A stretch of DNA of 64,000 nt. Origin: Pseudomaricurvus sp033283175. Its GTDB lineage: Bacteria; Pseudomonadota; Gammaproteobacteria; Pseudomonadales; Cellvibrionaceae. The notes beneath the pieces are model-generated. The model was given only the letters and a program-made list of their open reading frames with translations, made no database searches and was not told the DNA's origin. Below, piece after piece: positions 43,332-51,305 of the stretch; the stretch's first letter is position 1, and each line of letters starts with the position of its first letter. The DNA is taken from positions 992,001 through 1,056,000 of the forward strand of contig JAWMQM010000002.1 in the NCBI GenBank assembly GCA_033283175.1, read 5' to 3'. Both the position numbers and the translations under genes were made by a program.

Positions 43332-45131
43332 ATGACAACGTTTAAGCAGACACAAGCATCCCCCATCACAGCGTCGCTCCCAACCTGGTGCCGGACACTC
43401 TGCACCTGTTTACTGGGTTGCTGCCTGCTGCTGGCCAGCCTCGGGGCTGCCGCCGACAGCTTGCAGGCCACCGTCGATCGCAACAGCATCAGCCCGGAGG
43501 AGACCTTCCGCCTCACCCTGCGCTACGACAGCCAGGTGATGATGGACAGCCCCGACTTCACTCAGCTGCAGCAGGATTTCGATATTCTCAATACCCAGCG
43601 CAGCAATCAGTTCCACAGCATCAACGGTCGCAACGAATCCTGGACCCAGTGGGTGCTGACGCTGGCGCCCCGGCGTGAAGGTACCCTGCTGGTGCCCTCC
43701 TTTGAGCTGAAAGGCAGCTTCAGCGACGCCATCGAGATCAAGGTCCAGCCCGGCAACGACAAGTCACCCTCCTCGTCGCAGGAGGTGTTTATGCAGACAG
43801 AGCTGCAACCGGAGAGCGCCTATGTGCAGCAGCAGGTGCTCTACACCATGCGCCTCTTCACCCGTGTCCCGCTAACCGGCCTTAACCGCGCCGAGCTGAA
43901 AATCGACAACGTGCAACTGAAACAGGTGGAAGAGACCCAATACCGCAAAACCCTGGGTGGCGTTGATTACGGCGTGGTGGAAATTGTCTATGCCCTCTTC
44001 CCCCAGCAGAGCGGCACCATCGCCATCCCTCCCACCCTGTGGGAGGTAAGTGCGACGGACAACAGCAACCGCACCTATGACCCGTTTGGCCGCAGCAGTG
44101 GTAAACGCCTGCGGCTGCGCACCTCACCCTCCACCCTGGAGGTAAAGCCGAAACCGGACAGTTACAACGGTGGGGTCTGGCTGCCGGCAAACGCCCTGCA
44201 GTTAAGTGAAGAGTGGAGCGGCAGCCCGGAACGCATGAAAGTGGGTGAACCCATTACCCGCCGCCTTATTCTGCAGGGAGTGGGCGTTCTGGCCGCGCAA
44301 CTGCCGCCCCTGCAGCCCGGTGACGTTGACGGCCTGCGCTACTACCCGGATCAGCCCCAGAGCGACGAGTCACTCAGCGCCAACGGAGTCTCTACCCGTA
44401 AAGTCGAGAGTTACGCCATTGTCGCCAGCAAACCCGGACGCTACACCCTGCCAGCGGTGGTCCTGAACTGGTGGGATAATAGCAGCGGCCAGCAGCGGCA
44501 GCTGACCTTGCCCGCCCGGGAGATCGAAGTCGGCGCTGCCAGCGCTGCGCGTCTGCCGGCCACCGCCACACCGAAAGACAGCAGCCCGTTGCCAGCAGCC
44601 GCAGCCCCACTGCCGGACGACACAACCGCAGCGCCACCACCTGGGTCGCCGCCGCCAGCCAACCCCTGGTTCTACGCCACACTGGCTCTGGCCCTCCTGA
44701 GCCTGCTGCTGGGACTATTGTGGCTGCGTGCCCGTCGCCGGCTGCGGGCGCTGAACCCCGCCGACTCACCCTACGAGCGCCTGCACCGGGGCGATGCCGA
44801 GGCCTTCAAGGCATTGCGTATTGCCAGCGGCAAGGGTGACCTGCAGGCACTGCGACAAGCGTTGCAGCACTGGGCCCAGATCTGGTGGCAGGAGCAACAG
44901 GCACAGCAGCCAGCAGCACTGCGCCAATCCGTGGCAGCCGCCTTGCCAGCCGTGTGCCGGCAATCCCCGCAACTGGAACAGTCTCTGCAACAGCTGGATG
45001 CCGCTCTCTACAGCGGTCAGGGCTCCGCAGATTTCGATGGCAAGCCACTGATGGAAGCGGTTATTGCCCTGCGCCAGCGCAGCAGCGGGACACCGGCGGA
45101 GCCACTGCCACCGCTCTATCGATCACACTGA
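43332..45131 (+). CDS. batD: BatD-family membrane protein
   Basis: This 599-residue protein starts with a signal peptide (hydrophobic LGCCLLLASLGAAA) and has beta-rich extracytoplasmic repeats (VDRNSISPEETFRLTLRYD). A Pro-rich linker, a transmembrane helix near residue 457 and a cytoplasmic helical tail follow. This is the BatD layout. I use the ATG at 43332; a TTG at 43314 is directly after the previous stop. It ends the operon. Confidence 0.88.
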   Translation: MTTFKQTQASPITASLPTWCRTLCTCLLGCCLLLASLGAAADSLQATVDRNSISPEETFRLTLRYDSQVMMDSPDFTQLQQDFDILNTQRSNQFHSINGRNESWTQWVLTLAPRREGTLLVPSFELKGSFSDAIEIKVQPGNDKSPSSSQEVFMQTELQPESAYVQQQVLYTMRLFTRVPLTGLNRAELKIDNVQLKQVEETQYRKTLGGVDYGVVEIVYALFPQQSGTIAIPPTLWEVSATDNSNRTYDPFGRSSGKRLRLRTSPSTLEVKPKPDSYNGGVWLPANALQLSEEWSGSPERMKVGEPITRRLILQGVGVLAAQLPPLQPGDVDGLRYYPDQPQSDESLSANGVSTRKVESYAIVASKPGRYTLPAVVLNWWDNSSGQQRQLTLPAREIEVGAASAARLPATATPKDSSPLPAAAAPLPDDTTAAPPPGSPPPANPWFYATLALALLSLLLGLLWLRARRRLRALNPADSPYERLHRGDAEAFKALRIASGKGDLQALRQALQHWAQIWWQEQQAQQPAALRQSVAAALPAVCRQSPQLEQSLQQLDAALYSGQGSADFDGKPLMEAVIALRQRSSGTPAEPLPPLYRSH

Positions 45132-45182
45132 CAGGCCTGACTGGAACCCCTGTTGATCAACAGGGGCTGGCCGACCAAATAC

Positions 45183-46058
45183 TCAGTCGCCAAAATGGGC
45201 TGTCCTGCCCGGTGTGTCCAGCAACTCACGACACTCCCGACCTTTACCCCGCAAGCGTGCACTCCGGCCCGGCCGCTGGGCAGGCCACTGATTGGGATAG
45301 AGCTCGGCACGCTTGCGCCAGAAATAGAGATGGCGGCGGGCGCTGAACCAGAGTTTTAGCGGATGATAGAGCAGGGACTCCCACAGTCCCGGGGCTTTGG
45401 CCCTGATCTCACGCTTGCTGACGCTGGAGGGCCCCGCCACCTCATAGACCACGTGGGGCTCCACCAGCCAGGTATCGAGATCAAAGAGAAAGAAGTGGTC
45501 CAGCACGTGATCAATGGCTTCGTAGATATGGCTGGCGTGGGCGAGGAATTTTTCCATCCCCCGCCGGCTGAGCATATAGGCCTGGGTACCCAGTGTCCCC
45601 CGCTCGGGGCGCACCAGGTCCACGCCACTGGACAGGATTTTTACCACCTTGCGGCGCCGTAGCTTGAGAGCCATAAAACGCACGACATCCAGCTGCTCAG
45701 GCAGCAGCTCTGCCACTACCGCCGGGAACCCTGGCTCAATCACCACGTCGTCCTCCAGCAGGCAAATAAAGTCGTACCCCTGCTCGTACGCTTCCCGCAC
45801 GGCACGCAAGTGAGACAGGTAACAACCCAACTCAGTGGCAGTCAGATGGCTGCGGCGGCGCAGCATCGCCATGCGCTGGTCCAGCCGTTCACCGGCTTGA
45901 AGTGGCGGGAATCCATGGCGACCATCCACCGCGTCGAAGAGCTCGGCATTAATGCCCTGCTGCCGCAGGCTGGACAGGAGTTTTCGGGTATTGTCGGCCT
46001 GGGGATGGAGGGTGATGACCCGACAGGCCAGGGACGGGTAGTGATCAGGTTGGTGCAA
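45183..46058 (-). CDS. Glycosyltransferase family 25 (LPS-type) protein, copy 1
   Basis: This 291-residue protein has the GT25 motifs: ITLHPQ at the start, AVDGRHGFP, ELGCYLSHLRA, the LLEDDVVIEP metal region and YMLSRRGMEKFLAH. GT25 enzymes transfer sugars (often galactose) onto LPS core. A TTG at 46058 after GGGAG is the probable start, because it aligns to the first residue of the neighbouring paralogue; a further TTG at 46091 is possible. Identity to the next gene is high over the whole length, so this is a tandem duplication. Confidence 0.88.
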   Translation of the reverse strand: MHQPDHYPSLACRVITLHPQADNTRKLLSSLRQQGINAELFDAVDGRHGFPPLQAGERLDQRMAMLRRRSHLTATELGCYLSHLRAVREAYEQGYDFICLLEDDVVIEPGFPAVVAELLPEQLDVVRFMALKLRRRKVVKILSSGVDLVRPERGTLGTQAYMLSRRGMEKFLAHASHIYEAIDHVLDHFFLFDLDTWLVEPHVVYEVAGPSSVSKREIRAKAPGLWESLLYHPLKLWFSARRHLYFWRKRAELYPNQWPAQRPGRSARLRGKGRECRELLDTPGRTAHFGD

Positions 46059-46224
46059 GGGAGGCTCCCGGTCTCCTGCCGCAGGAGACAATCTCAGACT
46101 AGGAACCCGTAATTGTGAGTACCCAAGCTTAAGAGACCCTTAAATAAACACACACCTGGCGCCGCCAGGCGGTCACTTCCACAACCACCGCTGCCTGCGC
46201 CCTTTGCGGGCAGATGGGAAACCC

Positions 46225-46271
46225 TGCCCCCAAACCAGTCACGGGGTGACTCCGTGACTGGTTTGGGGGCA
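46225..46271. repeat. Perfect 20-bp inverted repeat between the two GT25 genes
   Basis: Arms 46225-46244 and 46252-46271 are perfectly complementary, with a 7-base loop. The structure lies 27 bases after the stop of the upstream paralogue and ahead of the second one. No T-run follows on either strand. It may terminate or attenuate transcription, or be a repeated element. Confidence 0.85.
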
Positions 46272-46298
46272 TGCCGGGTGGGCCCGGGGCCTTGAGGC

Positions 46299-47180
46299 TT
46301 ACTCCCCTGCCAGTTGTCCACCGCCCGTACTTTCCAGCAACCTCGCGCAGGCACTGCCTTTGCCTCGCAAACGGGGGCTCTTACCAGGCAACTCATGAGG
46401 CCACTGATTGGGGTAGAGCTCGCTGCGTTTGCGCCAGAAATAGAGGTGACGGCGACCGCTGTACCACATTTTCACCGGGTGATAGAGCAGCTTCTCCAAC
46501 AGGTTGGGGCGACGACCGGCATCAGCGGCACGCTTGCTGACACTGGAGGCTGAGTGACGCTCATAGACAATATGTGGCTCTATGGCGTAGGTCTCCAGGT
46601 CGTAGAGAAAGAAGTGGTCCAGCACATGGTCAATGGCGCGGTGAATATCGCTGGCGTGGGCCAGGAACTTCTCCATACCCTGACGGCTCAGCAGGTAGGC
46701 CTGGGTACCCAGGGTGCCTCTTTCCGGGCGGGTTAGGTTAAATCCGGGCAACAGCTCACCCACCACCTTGCGACGGCGCAGCTTGAGAGCCATCAGCCGC
46801 ACGATATCCCGTGGCTCACCCCGGGTCAGTTCGCCCAGCACACGGCCGAAGTCCGGCTCAATCACCACATCGTCCTCCAGCAGGCAGACAAACTGGTGTC
46901 CTGCCTCGTAGGAGTGACGCACAGCGCGCAAATGTGACAAATAACAGCCCACCTCGGTGGCAGTCATGAAGCGCTTGTTGCGCAGCATGGACATACGCTG
47001 ATTCAGGTATTCGCCCGGCTGCAGCTGGGGATAGCCCTGACGACCGTCAACAGCGGCAAATACCCCTGCCGCCACGCCCTGCTGCTGCAGTGAGATCAGG
47101 ATCTCCTGCGTCGCAGGCGCCTCTGGATTGAGGGTGATGATGTGACAGGCAAAATTCTGGTGTTCTGATACAGCTTGCAA
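46299..47180 (-). CDS. Glycosyltransferase family 25 (LPS-type) protein, copy 2
   Basis: This 293-residue GT25 protein is paralogous to the preceding one in all motifs (IITLNPEAP, AVDGRQGYP, EVGCYLSHLRA, LLEDDVVIEP, YLLSRQGMEKFLAH and the ending YFWRKRSELYPNQWP). The start is a TTG at 47180 with GGAGGAG 8 bases before it; no ATG is available near the conserved start. The acceptor sugar is unknown. It is read first, ahead of copy 1. Confidence 0.9.
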   Translation of the reverse strand: MQAVSEHQNFACHIITLNPEAPATQEILISLQQQGVAAGVFAAVDGRQGYPQLQPGEYLNQRMSMLRNKRFMTATEVGCYLSHLRAVRHSYEAGHQFVCLLEDDVVIEPDFGRVLGELTRGEPRDIVRLMALKLRRRKVVGELLPGFNLTRPERGTLGTQAYLLSRQGMEKFLAHASDIHRAIDHVLDHFFLYDLETYAIEPHIVYERHSASSVSKRAADAGRRPNLLEKLLYHPVKMWYSGRRHLYFWRKRSELYPNQWPHELPGKSPRLRGKGSACARLLESTGGGQLAGE

Positions 47181-47415
47181 GCCCTACTCCTCCTCCCCGG
47201 GGACGGCGAGATGGCTTGGTCGCCATCACAAAAGCGGGAAGTACGGTCAAAAATTGTCGATATTATGGCAGGGGAAAGATACGCCACAGAAGTCTGCAAA
47301 GCACAAAACAGGCCAATCTAAAGATGAACCAGGGTAAGAGCGGGAACCGGAGTGCGGAAGAGATCCGGTGGCTCCCGCCTGGGAGCCACCGGATTACAGC
47401 TGCGGTGAAAGCGGA

Positions 47416-48576
47416 TCAGACCACACCCAGCGCTTTCAACTGGGCAATAGCGGCGGCGTCCATTCCGGCACCGGTGAGCACCTCATCCGAGTGGGCTCCC
47501 ACTTCCGGACAGGGCCTGATGTCGGGGGTGTAACCACTCAGCTTGGGCGCCGGCGCCGGCTGCTGTACCCCATTGATCTCGAGGAAGGTGCCGCGGGCCT
47601 TGTTATGCGGGTGCTCGGCAGCTTCTGCAAAGCTCAGTACCGGACCGAAGCAGACGTCAGTACCCTCCAGCTCGTCACACCACTGCTGGCGGGTCTTGCC
47701 GGCAAACAGCTCGGTCAGAATCCGATGACCTTCCGGCCAGCTGGCACTGTCCCACTGATCGGCAAACACCGGGTTGTCAGCCAGCCCCAACTTGTCCAGG
47801 AACAGCTTGTAGAAGCCCGGCTCCAGCGGACACACGGTAATGTAGTTGCCATCGGCACAGCGGTAGGTGTCGTTCCAGGGAGCCGCACCATCGGCCCAAC
47901 CGGTCTGCAGTTTGTCATCGCGGATCTGGCCGGTGTTGCGCATCAGCATCAACAGGCTGGAGATATAGGCGGAACCATCGGTAATAGCCGCATCCACCAC
48001 CTGCCCCTTGCCACTGCGCTGGGCATCCAGCACAGCACAGATTACGCCCCAGGCCAGCACCATGGTGCCGCCGCCCAGGTCACCCACCAGCGTCAGCGGC
48101 GCAGTGGGTGGATGATTCTCGCGGCCGCCGTAGTAAAGCGCACCGGAAACGCCGATGTAGTTGGGATCGTGGCCGGCAGCGTGGGCCAGCGGGCCGGTCT
48201 GGCCCCAGCCGGTCATGCGACCGTAAACCAGCTTCGGGTTGCGGGCGTGGCACACCTCAGGCCCCAGGCCGAGACGCTCCATCACGCCGGGGCGGAAGCC
48301 CTCCAGCAGTACATCGGCGCTGTCGATCAGCTTCAGTACCGCTTCAATACCTTCGGCACTCTTCAGGTTAACCGCCAGGGACTTCTTGCCGCGGTTAAAA
48401 AAGGATTGATTGGGATCGTCGCCAGTCCCCAGGTTGGCGGCGTTGGCATTGGCCACCTTGCGGTCGATCAGAATCACCTCTGCCCCCATATCCGCCAGCA
48501 TCATGCCGGCACAGGGCGCAGGCCCGATGCCGGCCATCTCCACAACTTTGATACCCGCCAGTGGTCCTCTGCTCAT
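47416..48576 (-). CDS. CaiB/BaiF-type CoA transferase (class III)
   Basis: This 386-residue protein is a formyl-CoA transferase/alpha-methylacyl-CoA racemase-like enzyme. It has the typical start PLAGIKVVEMAG, NRGKKSLAVNLKS and the GHDPNYIGVSGAL block carrying the catalytic Asp. It moves CoA between acids or epimerises methyl-branched acyl-CoA, as in bile-acid and carnitine metabolism. AGGAAGGGG lies before the ATG at 48576; the frame is open to 48963 without homology. Confidence 0.9.
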   Translation of the reverse strand: MSRGPLAGIKVVEMAGIGPAPCAGMMLADMGAEVILIDRKVANANAANLGTGDDPNQSFFNRGKKSLAVNLKSAEGIEAVLKLIDSADVLLEGFRPGVMERLGLGPEVCHARNPKLVYGRMTGWGQTGPLAHAAGHDPNYIGVSGALYYGGRENHPPTAPLTLVGDLGGGTMVLAWGVICAVLDAQRSGKGQVVDAAITDGSAYISSLLMLMRNTGQIRDDKLQTGWADGAAPWNDTYRCADGNYITVCPLEPGFYKLFLDKLGLADNPVFADQWDSASWPEGHRILTELFAGKTRQQWCDELEGTDVCFGPVLSFAEAAEHPHNKARGTFLEINGVQQPAPAPKLSGYTPDIRPCPEVGAHSDEVLTGAGMDAAAIAQLKALGVV

Positions 48577-48765
48577 ATCCCCTTCCTCTCTGTCGCAAAT
48601 GTGGCCTGTTCCGGCCCGAATTTGGCCCATTCTCCCCCATAGGGTTAGCAGCAACAATGCCCGCATCCATCGCCAAACCGGTCCAAAACTGTCACTGTGG
48701 TGCTTTCTGTCCGGGCACGGTGCTACTACAATCCCCCCCATACACACCAGCCCAGCGAGACACTT

Positions 48766-50022
48766 ATGAAACTCTCGGCCTTTGGCGAAAAATTCACCGG
48801 CAGGACCGGTATCATCGAGCTGATGGACGACCTGGGCTCTGCCCTCAACGAAAACCCCGACATGCTGTTTATGGGTGGCGGCAACCCGGCGCAGCTGCCA
48901 GCTATCGAGAAAGCCTTCAGCCTGCGACTGCAGCAGCTGCTGGACTCCAGCGAACAGCGCCACAAGCTGTTGGGGATCTATCAGTCACCGCAAGGTGAGC
49001 GGGATTTTCGCGCGGAAGTGGCAGGCTTCCTGCGCCAGCAGTTTGACTGGCCGGTAACCGCCCACAACATTGCCGTGGCCAATGGCAGCCAGGCGGCGTT
49101 TTTCGTGCTGCTCAATATGTTTGCCGGGGAGATGCCCGACGGCAGCCGGCGCAGCATTCACCTGCCACTGTCGCCGGAGTACCTGGGGTATGGCGACGTT
49201 GGATTGAGCGAACAGTTTTTCACCGCCACCCGCCCCAGCATCGAGCGGCTGGGGGACCAGCAATTCAAGTACCACGTGGACTTCTCCCAGCTGGAGGTGA
49301 AGAAGAGCGCCGGCGCCCTCTGCGTCTCACGTCCCACCAACCCCACCGGTAATGTCTTGACCGATGAGGAGGTAGCGCACCTGGATGAGATGGCCCGCGA
49401 GCGCGATATCCCGCTGATCATTGATGGGGCCTACGGGCTGCCCTTCCCCTCCATTGTCTTCAACGACGCCCGCCCGCACTGGAACGACAACACCGTACTG
49501 GCGTTGAGCCTCTCCAAACTGGGCCTGCCCGGCGTTCGCACCGGCATCATTGTCGCCCGCGAGGATATTATCCAGGCCTACACCAACGCCAACACCATTG
49601 TGAACCTGGCCTGCGGCAACCTCGGCCCGGCCTTAACCAAAGGCCTGTTCAGCAGTGGCGAGATCCTGACCCTGACCCGCGAGCACGTCACCCCCTTCTA
49701 CCAGCAGCGTTCGCAGCAGACCCTGCAGTGGTTCCGCCAGGCCTTGGGTGACCTGCCTTTCCACATTCACAAACCGGAGGGGGCGATCTTCCTGTGGCTC
49801 TGGTTTGAGGGATTGCCCATTACCAGCCAGGAGCTGTATGAGCGACTGAAACAGCGTGGCGTACTGGTTGTTCCCGGCCACAACTTCTTTATCGGTATCG
49901 GTGAAGGCTGGCAGCACAAGCACGAGTGTATCCGCGTCTCTTACGCGCAGGATGAAGCCACGGTGCAACAGGGCGTGAAGATTATTGCCGAGGAAGTGGC
50001 GCGGGCGTATGGGGAGGGCTAG
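48766..50022 (+). CDS. avtA: Valine-pyruvate aminotransferase
   Basis: This 418-residue PLP enzyme (E. coli AvtA is 417 aa) interconverts valine/2-oxoisovalerate with pyruvate/alanine. The PLP lysine lies in LSLSKLGLPGVRTG, and the family blocks RPTNPTGNVLTDEE and NFFIGIGEGWQHKHECIRVSYAQ are present. The ATG at 48766 starts MKLSAFGEKF, the family start. It is divergent from the CoA transferase gene. Confidence 0.95.
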   Translation: MKLSAFGEKFTGRTGIIELMDDLGSALNENPDMLFMGGGNPAQLPAIEKAFSLRLQQLLDSSEQRHKLLGIYQSPQGERDFRAEVAGFLRQQFDWPVTAHNIAVANGSQAAFFVLLNMFAGEMPDGSRRSIHLPLSPEYLGYGDVGLSEQFFTATRPSIERLGDQQFKYHVDFSQLEVKKSAGALCVSRPTNPTGNVLTDEEVAHLDEMARERDIPLIIDGAYGLPFPSIVFNDARPHWNDNTVLALSLSKLGLPGVRTGIIVAREDIIQAYTNANTIVNLACGNLGPALTKGLFSSGEILTLTREHVTPFYQQRSQQTLQWFRQALGDLPFHIHKPEGAIFLWLWFEGLPITSQELYERLKQRGVLVVPGHNFFIGIGEGWQHKHECIRVSYAQDEATVQQGVKIIAEEVARAYGEG

Positions 50023-50026
50023 GTAA

Positions 50027-50195
50027 ACCGGACGCTGGCGCTACAGGAGTTGTAGTGAGAGGTGGTGCTTGTCAGTTCATTCTATGTCGGTACCGGAACA
50101 GATCGCCCGGAGGACCGGGCTCCTACCGCAGGTGGTCTCTCCCCTGTAGGAGCCCGGTCCTCCGGGCGATCTTTTAACTGTAGCGCAGCGTCCTG
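50027..50195. repeat. REP-like 27-bp inverted repeat flanked by two dispersed-repeat copies
   Basis: Arms 50100-50126 and 50146-50172 are a perfect 27-base inverted repeat (core GATCGCCCGGAGGACCGGGC) with a 19-base loop, like a REP/BIME hairpin. It is flanked by an inverted dispersed copy at about 50027-50045 (minus strand CCTGTAGCGCCAGCGTCCG) and a direct copy CTGTAGCGCAGCGTCCTG at 50178-50195. It lies between the convergent avtA and PepSY genes. Confidence 0.85.
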
Positions 50196-50202
50196 TTACC
50201 TA

Positions 50203-51258
50203 TCACCTCCGCCGCCACCAGCTCAAAAAACCGGTCACACTGGACCACAGCAGAAACAACCCCGCCAGGAAAACCAGCAGCACGTACACAGCGTTCATCC
50301 CGTGCCCACTGTGCAGCGGATAGACCTGATTCAACAACCGCCGCGATGCCGGTACTTCATCGGCCCGCGGCGTCACCCGCAACTCAGAATTCTGAATATC
50401 CACAGTCACGGACGTGCGACCATTGGGATGCCACTCACCCGGCAGGCGAAAGCGAATCCGGTATTGATTACTGCCGCCCTCTGGCAGGCGGATATAGCTG
50501 GGCCAGCCATCCGCCATCACTGACCAGGCCGCCGTCATGGCAGCGGATGGCGTGACCCCACGGTCGGCGCCGGCAACCAGCAACGACGGCGGCATTGACT
50601 GTGTCGTTTCCGTAACCGGTGGCAGCAACGGTTTAATCATGATTTGCCACATCATTACGGCCGCCGTCAGTAACACTAAAAACAGGGGCAGTGCCGCCAA
50701 CACACCCGCATGGCGATGATAGTGCAACATCATCGGCCGACGGATGGGCCATGGCAGCGCCATACGCCAGCGAAACCCGCGCCGGGCGGGCCACCACAGC
50801 ACCACACCGGTAACGGTCAGCACAACACCCCCGAAAGCGGCAACCAACAGCAACCATTCACCCGGCTCACCCAGCAACAGCTCGGTGTGCAGTCGAAACA
50901 ACAACGCCATCAGCTCGCCGAGCCAGAGGTTGTCATCGTAACGCTGCAAGCTGCCAATGGCGTAAAGCTCGGGGGTCTCGCCGCTGTAGCGCAGGGTCCA
51001 GTAAGGCTCCTCGGCGTTGGGCGCCTTGATCAGTACCGGCGCATCCGCTGGCAGGGTCGCCACCAGGCGATCCAGCTCCTGCACCAGGGCCTGCCGGTCA
51101 AAACCGGTGGGCAGAGTCGCGCCCTCTGCCACCAGCAGTCGCAACAGTGGCTGCTTGTAGACCAGCAGCGCACCACTGACGGCGGTTACCAGCAGCATGG
51201 CCAGTGTCAGGACCCCCAGCCAGCGGTGCCAGAACCATAGCCCGTGCTTACGCGGCAT
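50203..51258 (-). CDS. PepSY-associated transmembrane protein
   Basis: This 351-residue membrane protein has four main hydrophobic helices (for example WLGVLTLAMLLVTAVSG and LPLFLVLLTAAVMMW) and the HRWLG and HYHRHAG motifs found in PepSY-TM proteins, which may bind haem. It follows a TonB-dependent receptor on the same strand, as in many iron-uptake loci where such proteins are thought to reduce siderophore-bound iron. The start is at the ATG at 51258 (GTG 51267 is an alternative). Confidence 0.85.
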   Translation of the reverse strand: MPRKHGLWFWHRWLGVLTLAMLLVTAVSGALLVYKQPLLRLLVAEGATLPTGFDRQALVQELDRLVATLPADAPVLIKAPNAEEPYWTLRYSGETPELYAIGSLQRYDDNLWLGELMALLFRLHTELLLGEPGEWLLLVAAFGGVVLTVTGVVLWWPARRGFRWRMALPWPIRRPMMLHYHRHAGVLAALPLFLVLLTAAVMMWQIMIKPLLPPVTETTQSMPPSLLVAGADRGVTPSAAMTAAWSVMADGWPSYIRLPEGGSNQYRIRFRLPGEWHPNGRTSVTVDIQNSELRVTPRADEVPASRRLLNQVYPLHSGHGMNAVYVLLVFLAGLFLLWSSVTGFLSWWRRR

Positions 51259-51305
51259 AGCCGTCACACCTCACAACCAAAGCCATGACTTCTCGCTTCA
51301 CCCAG

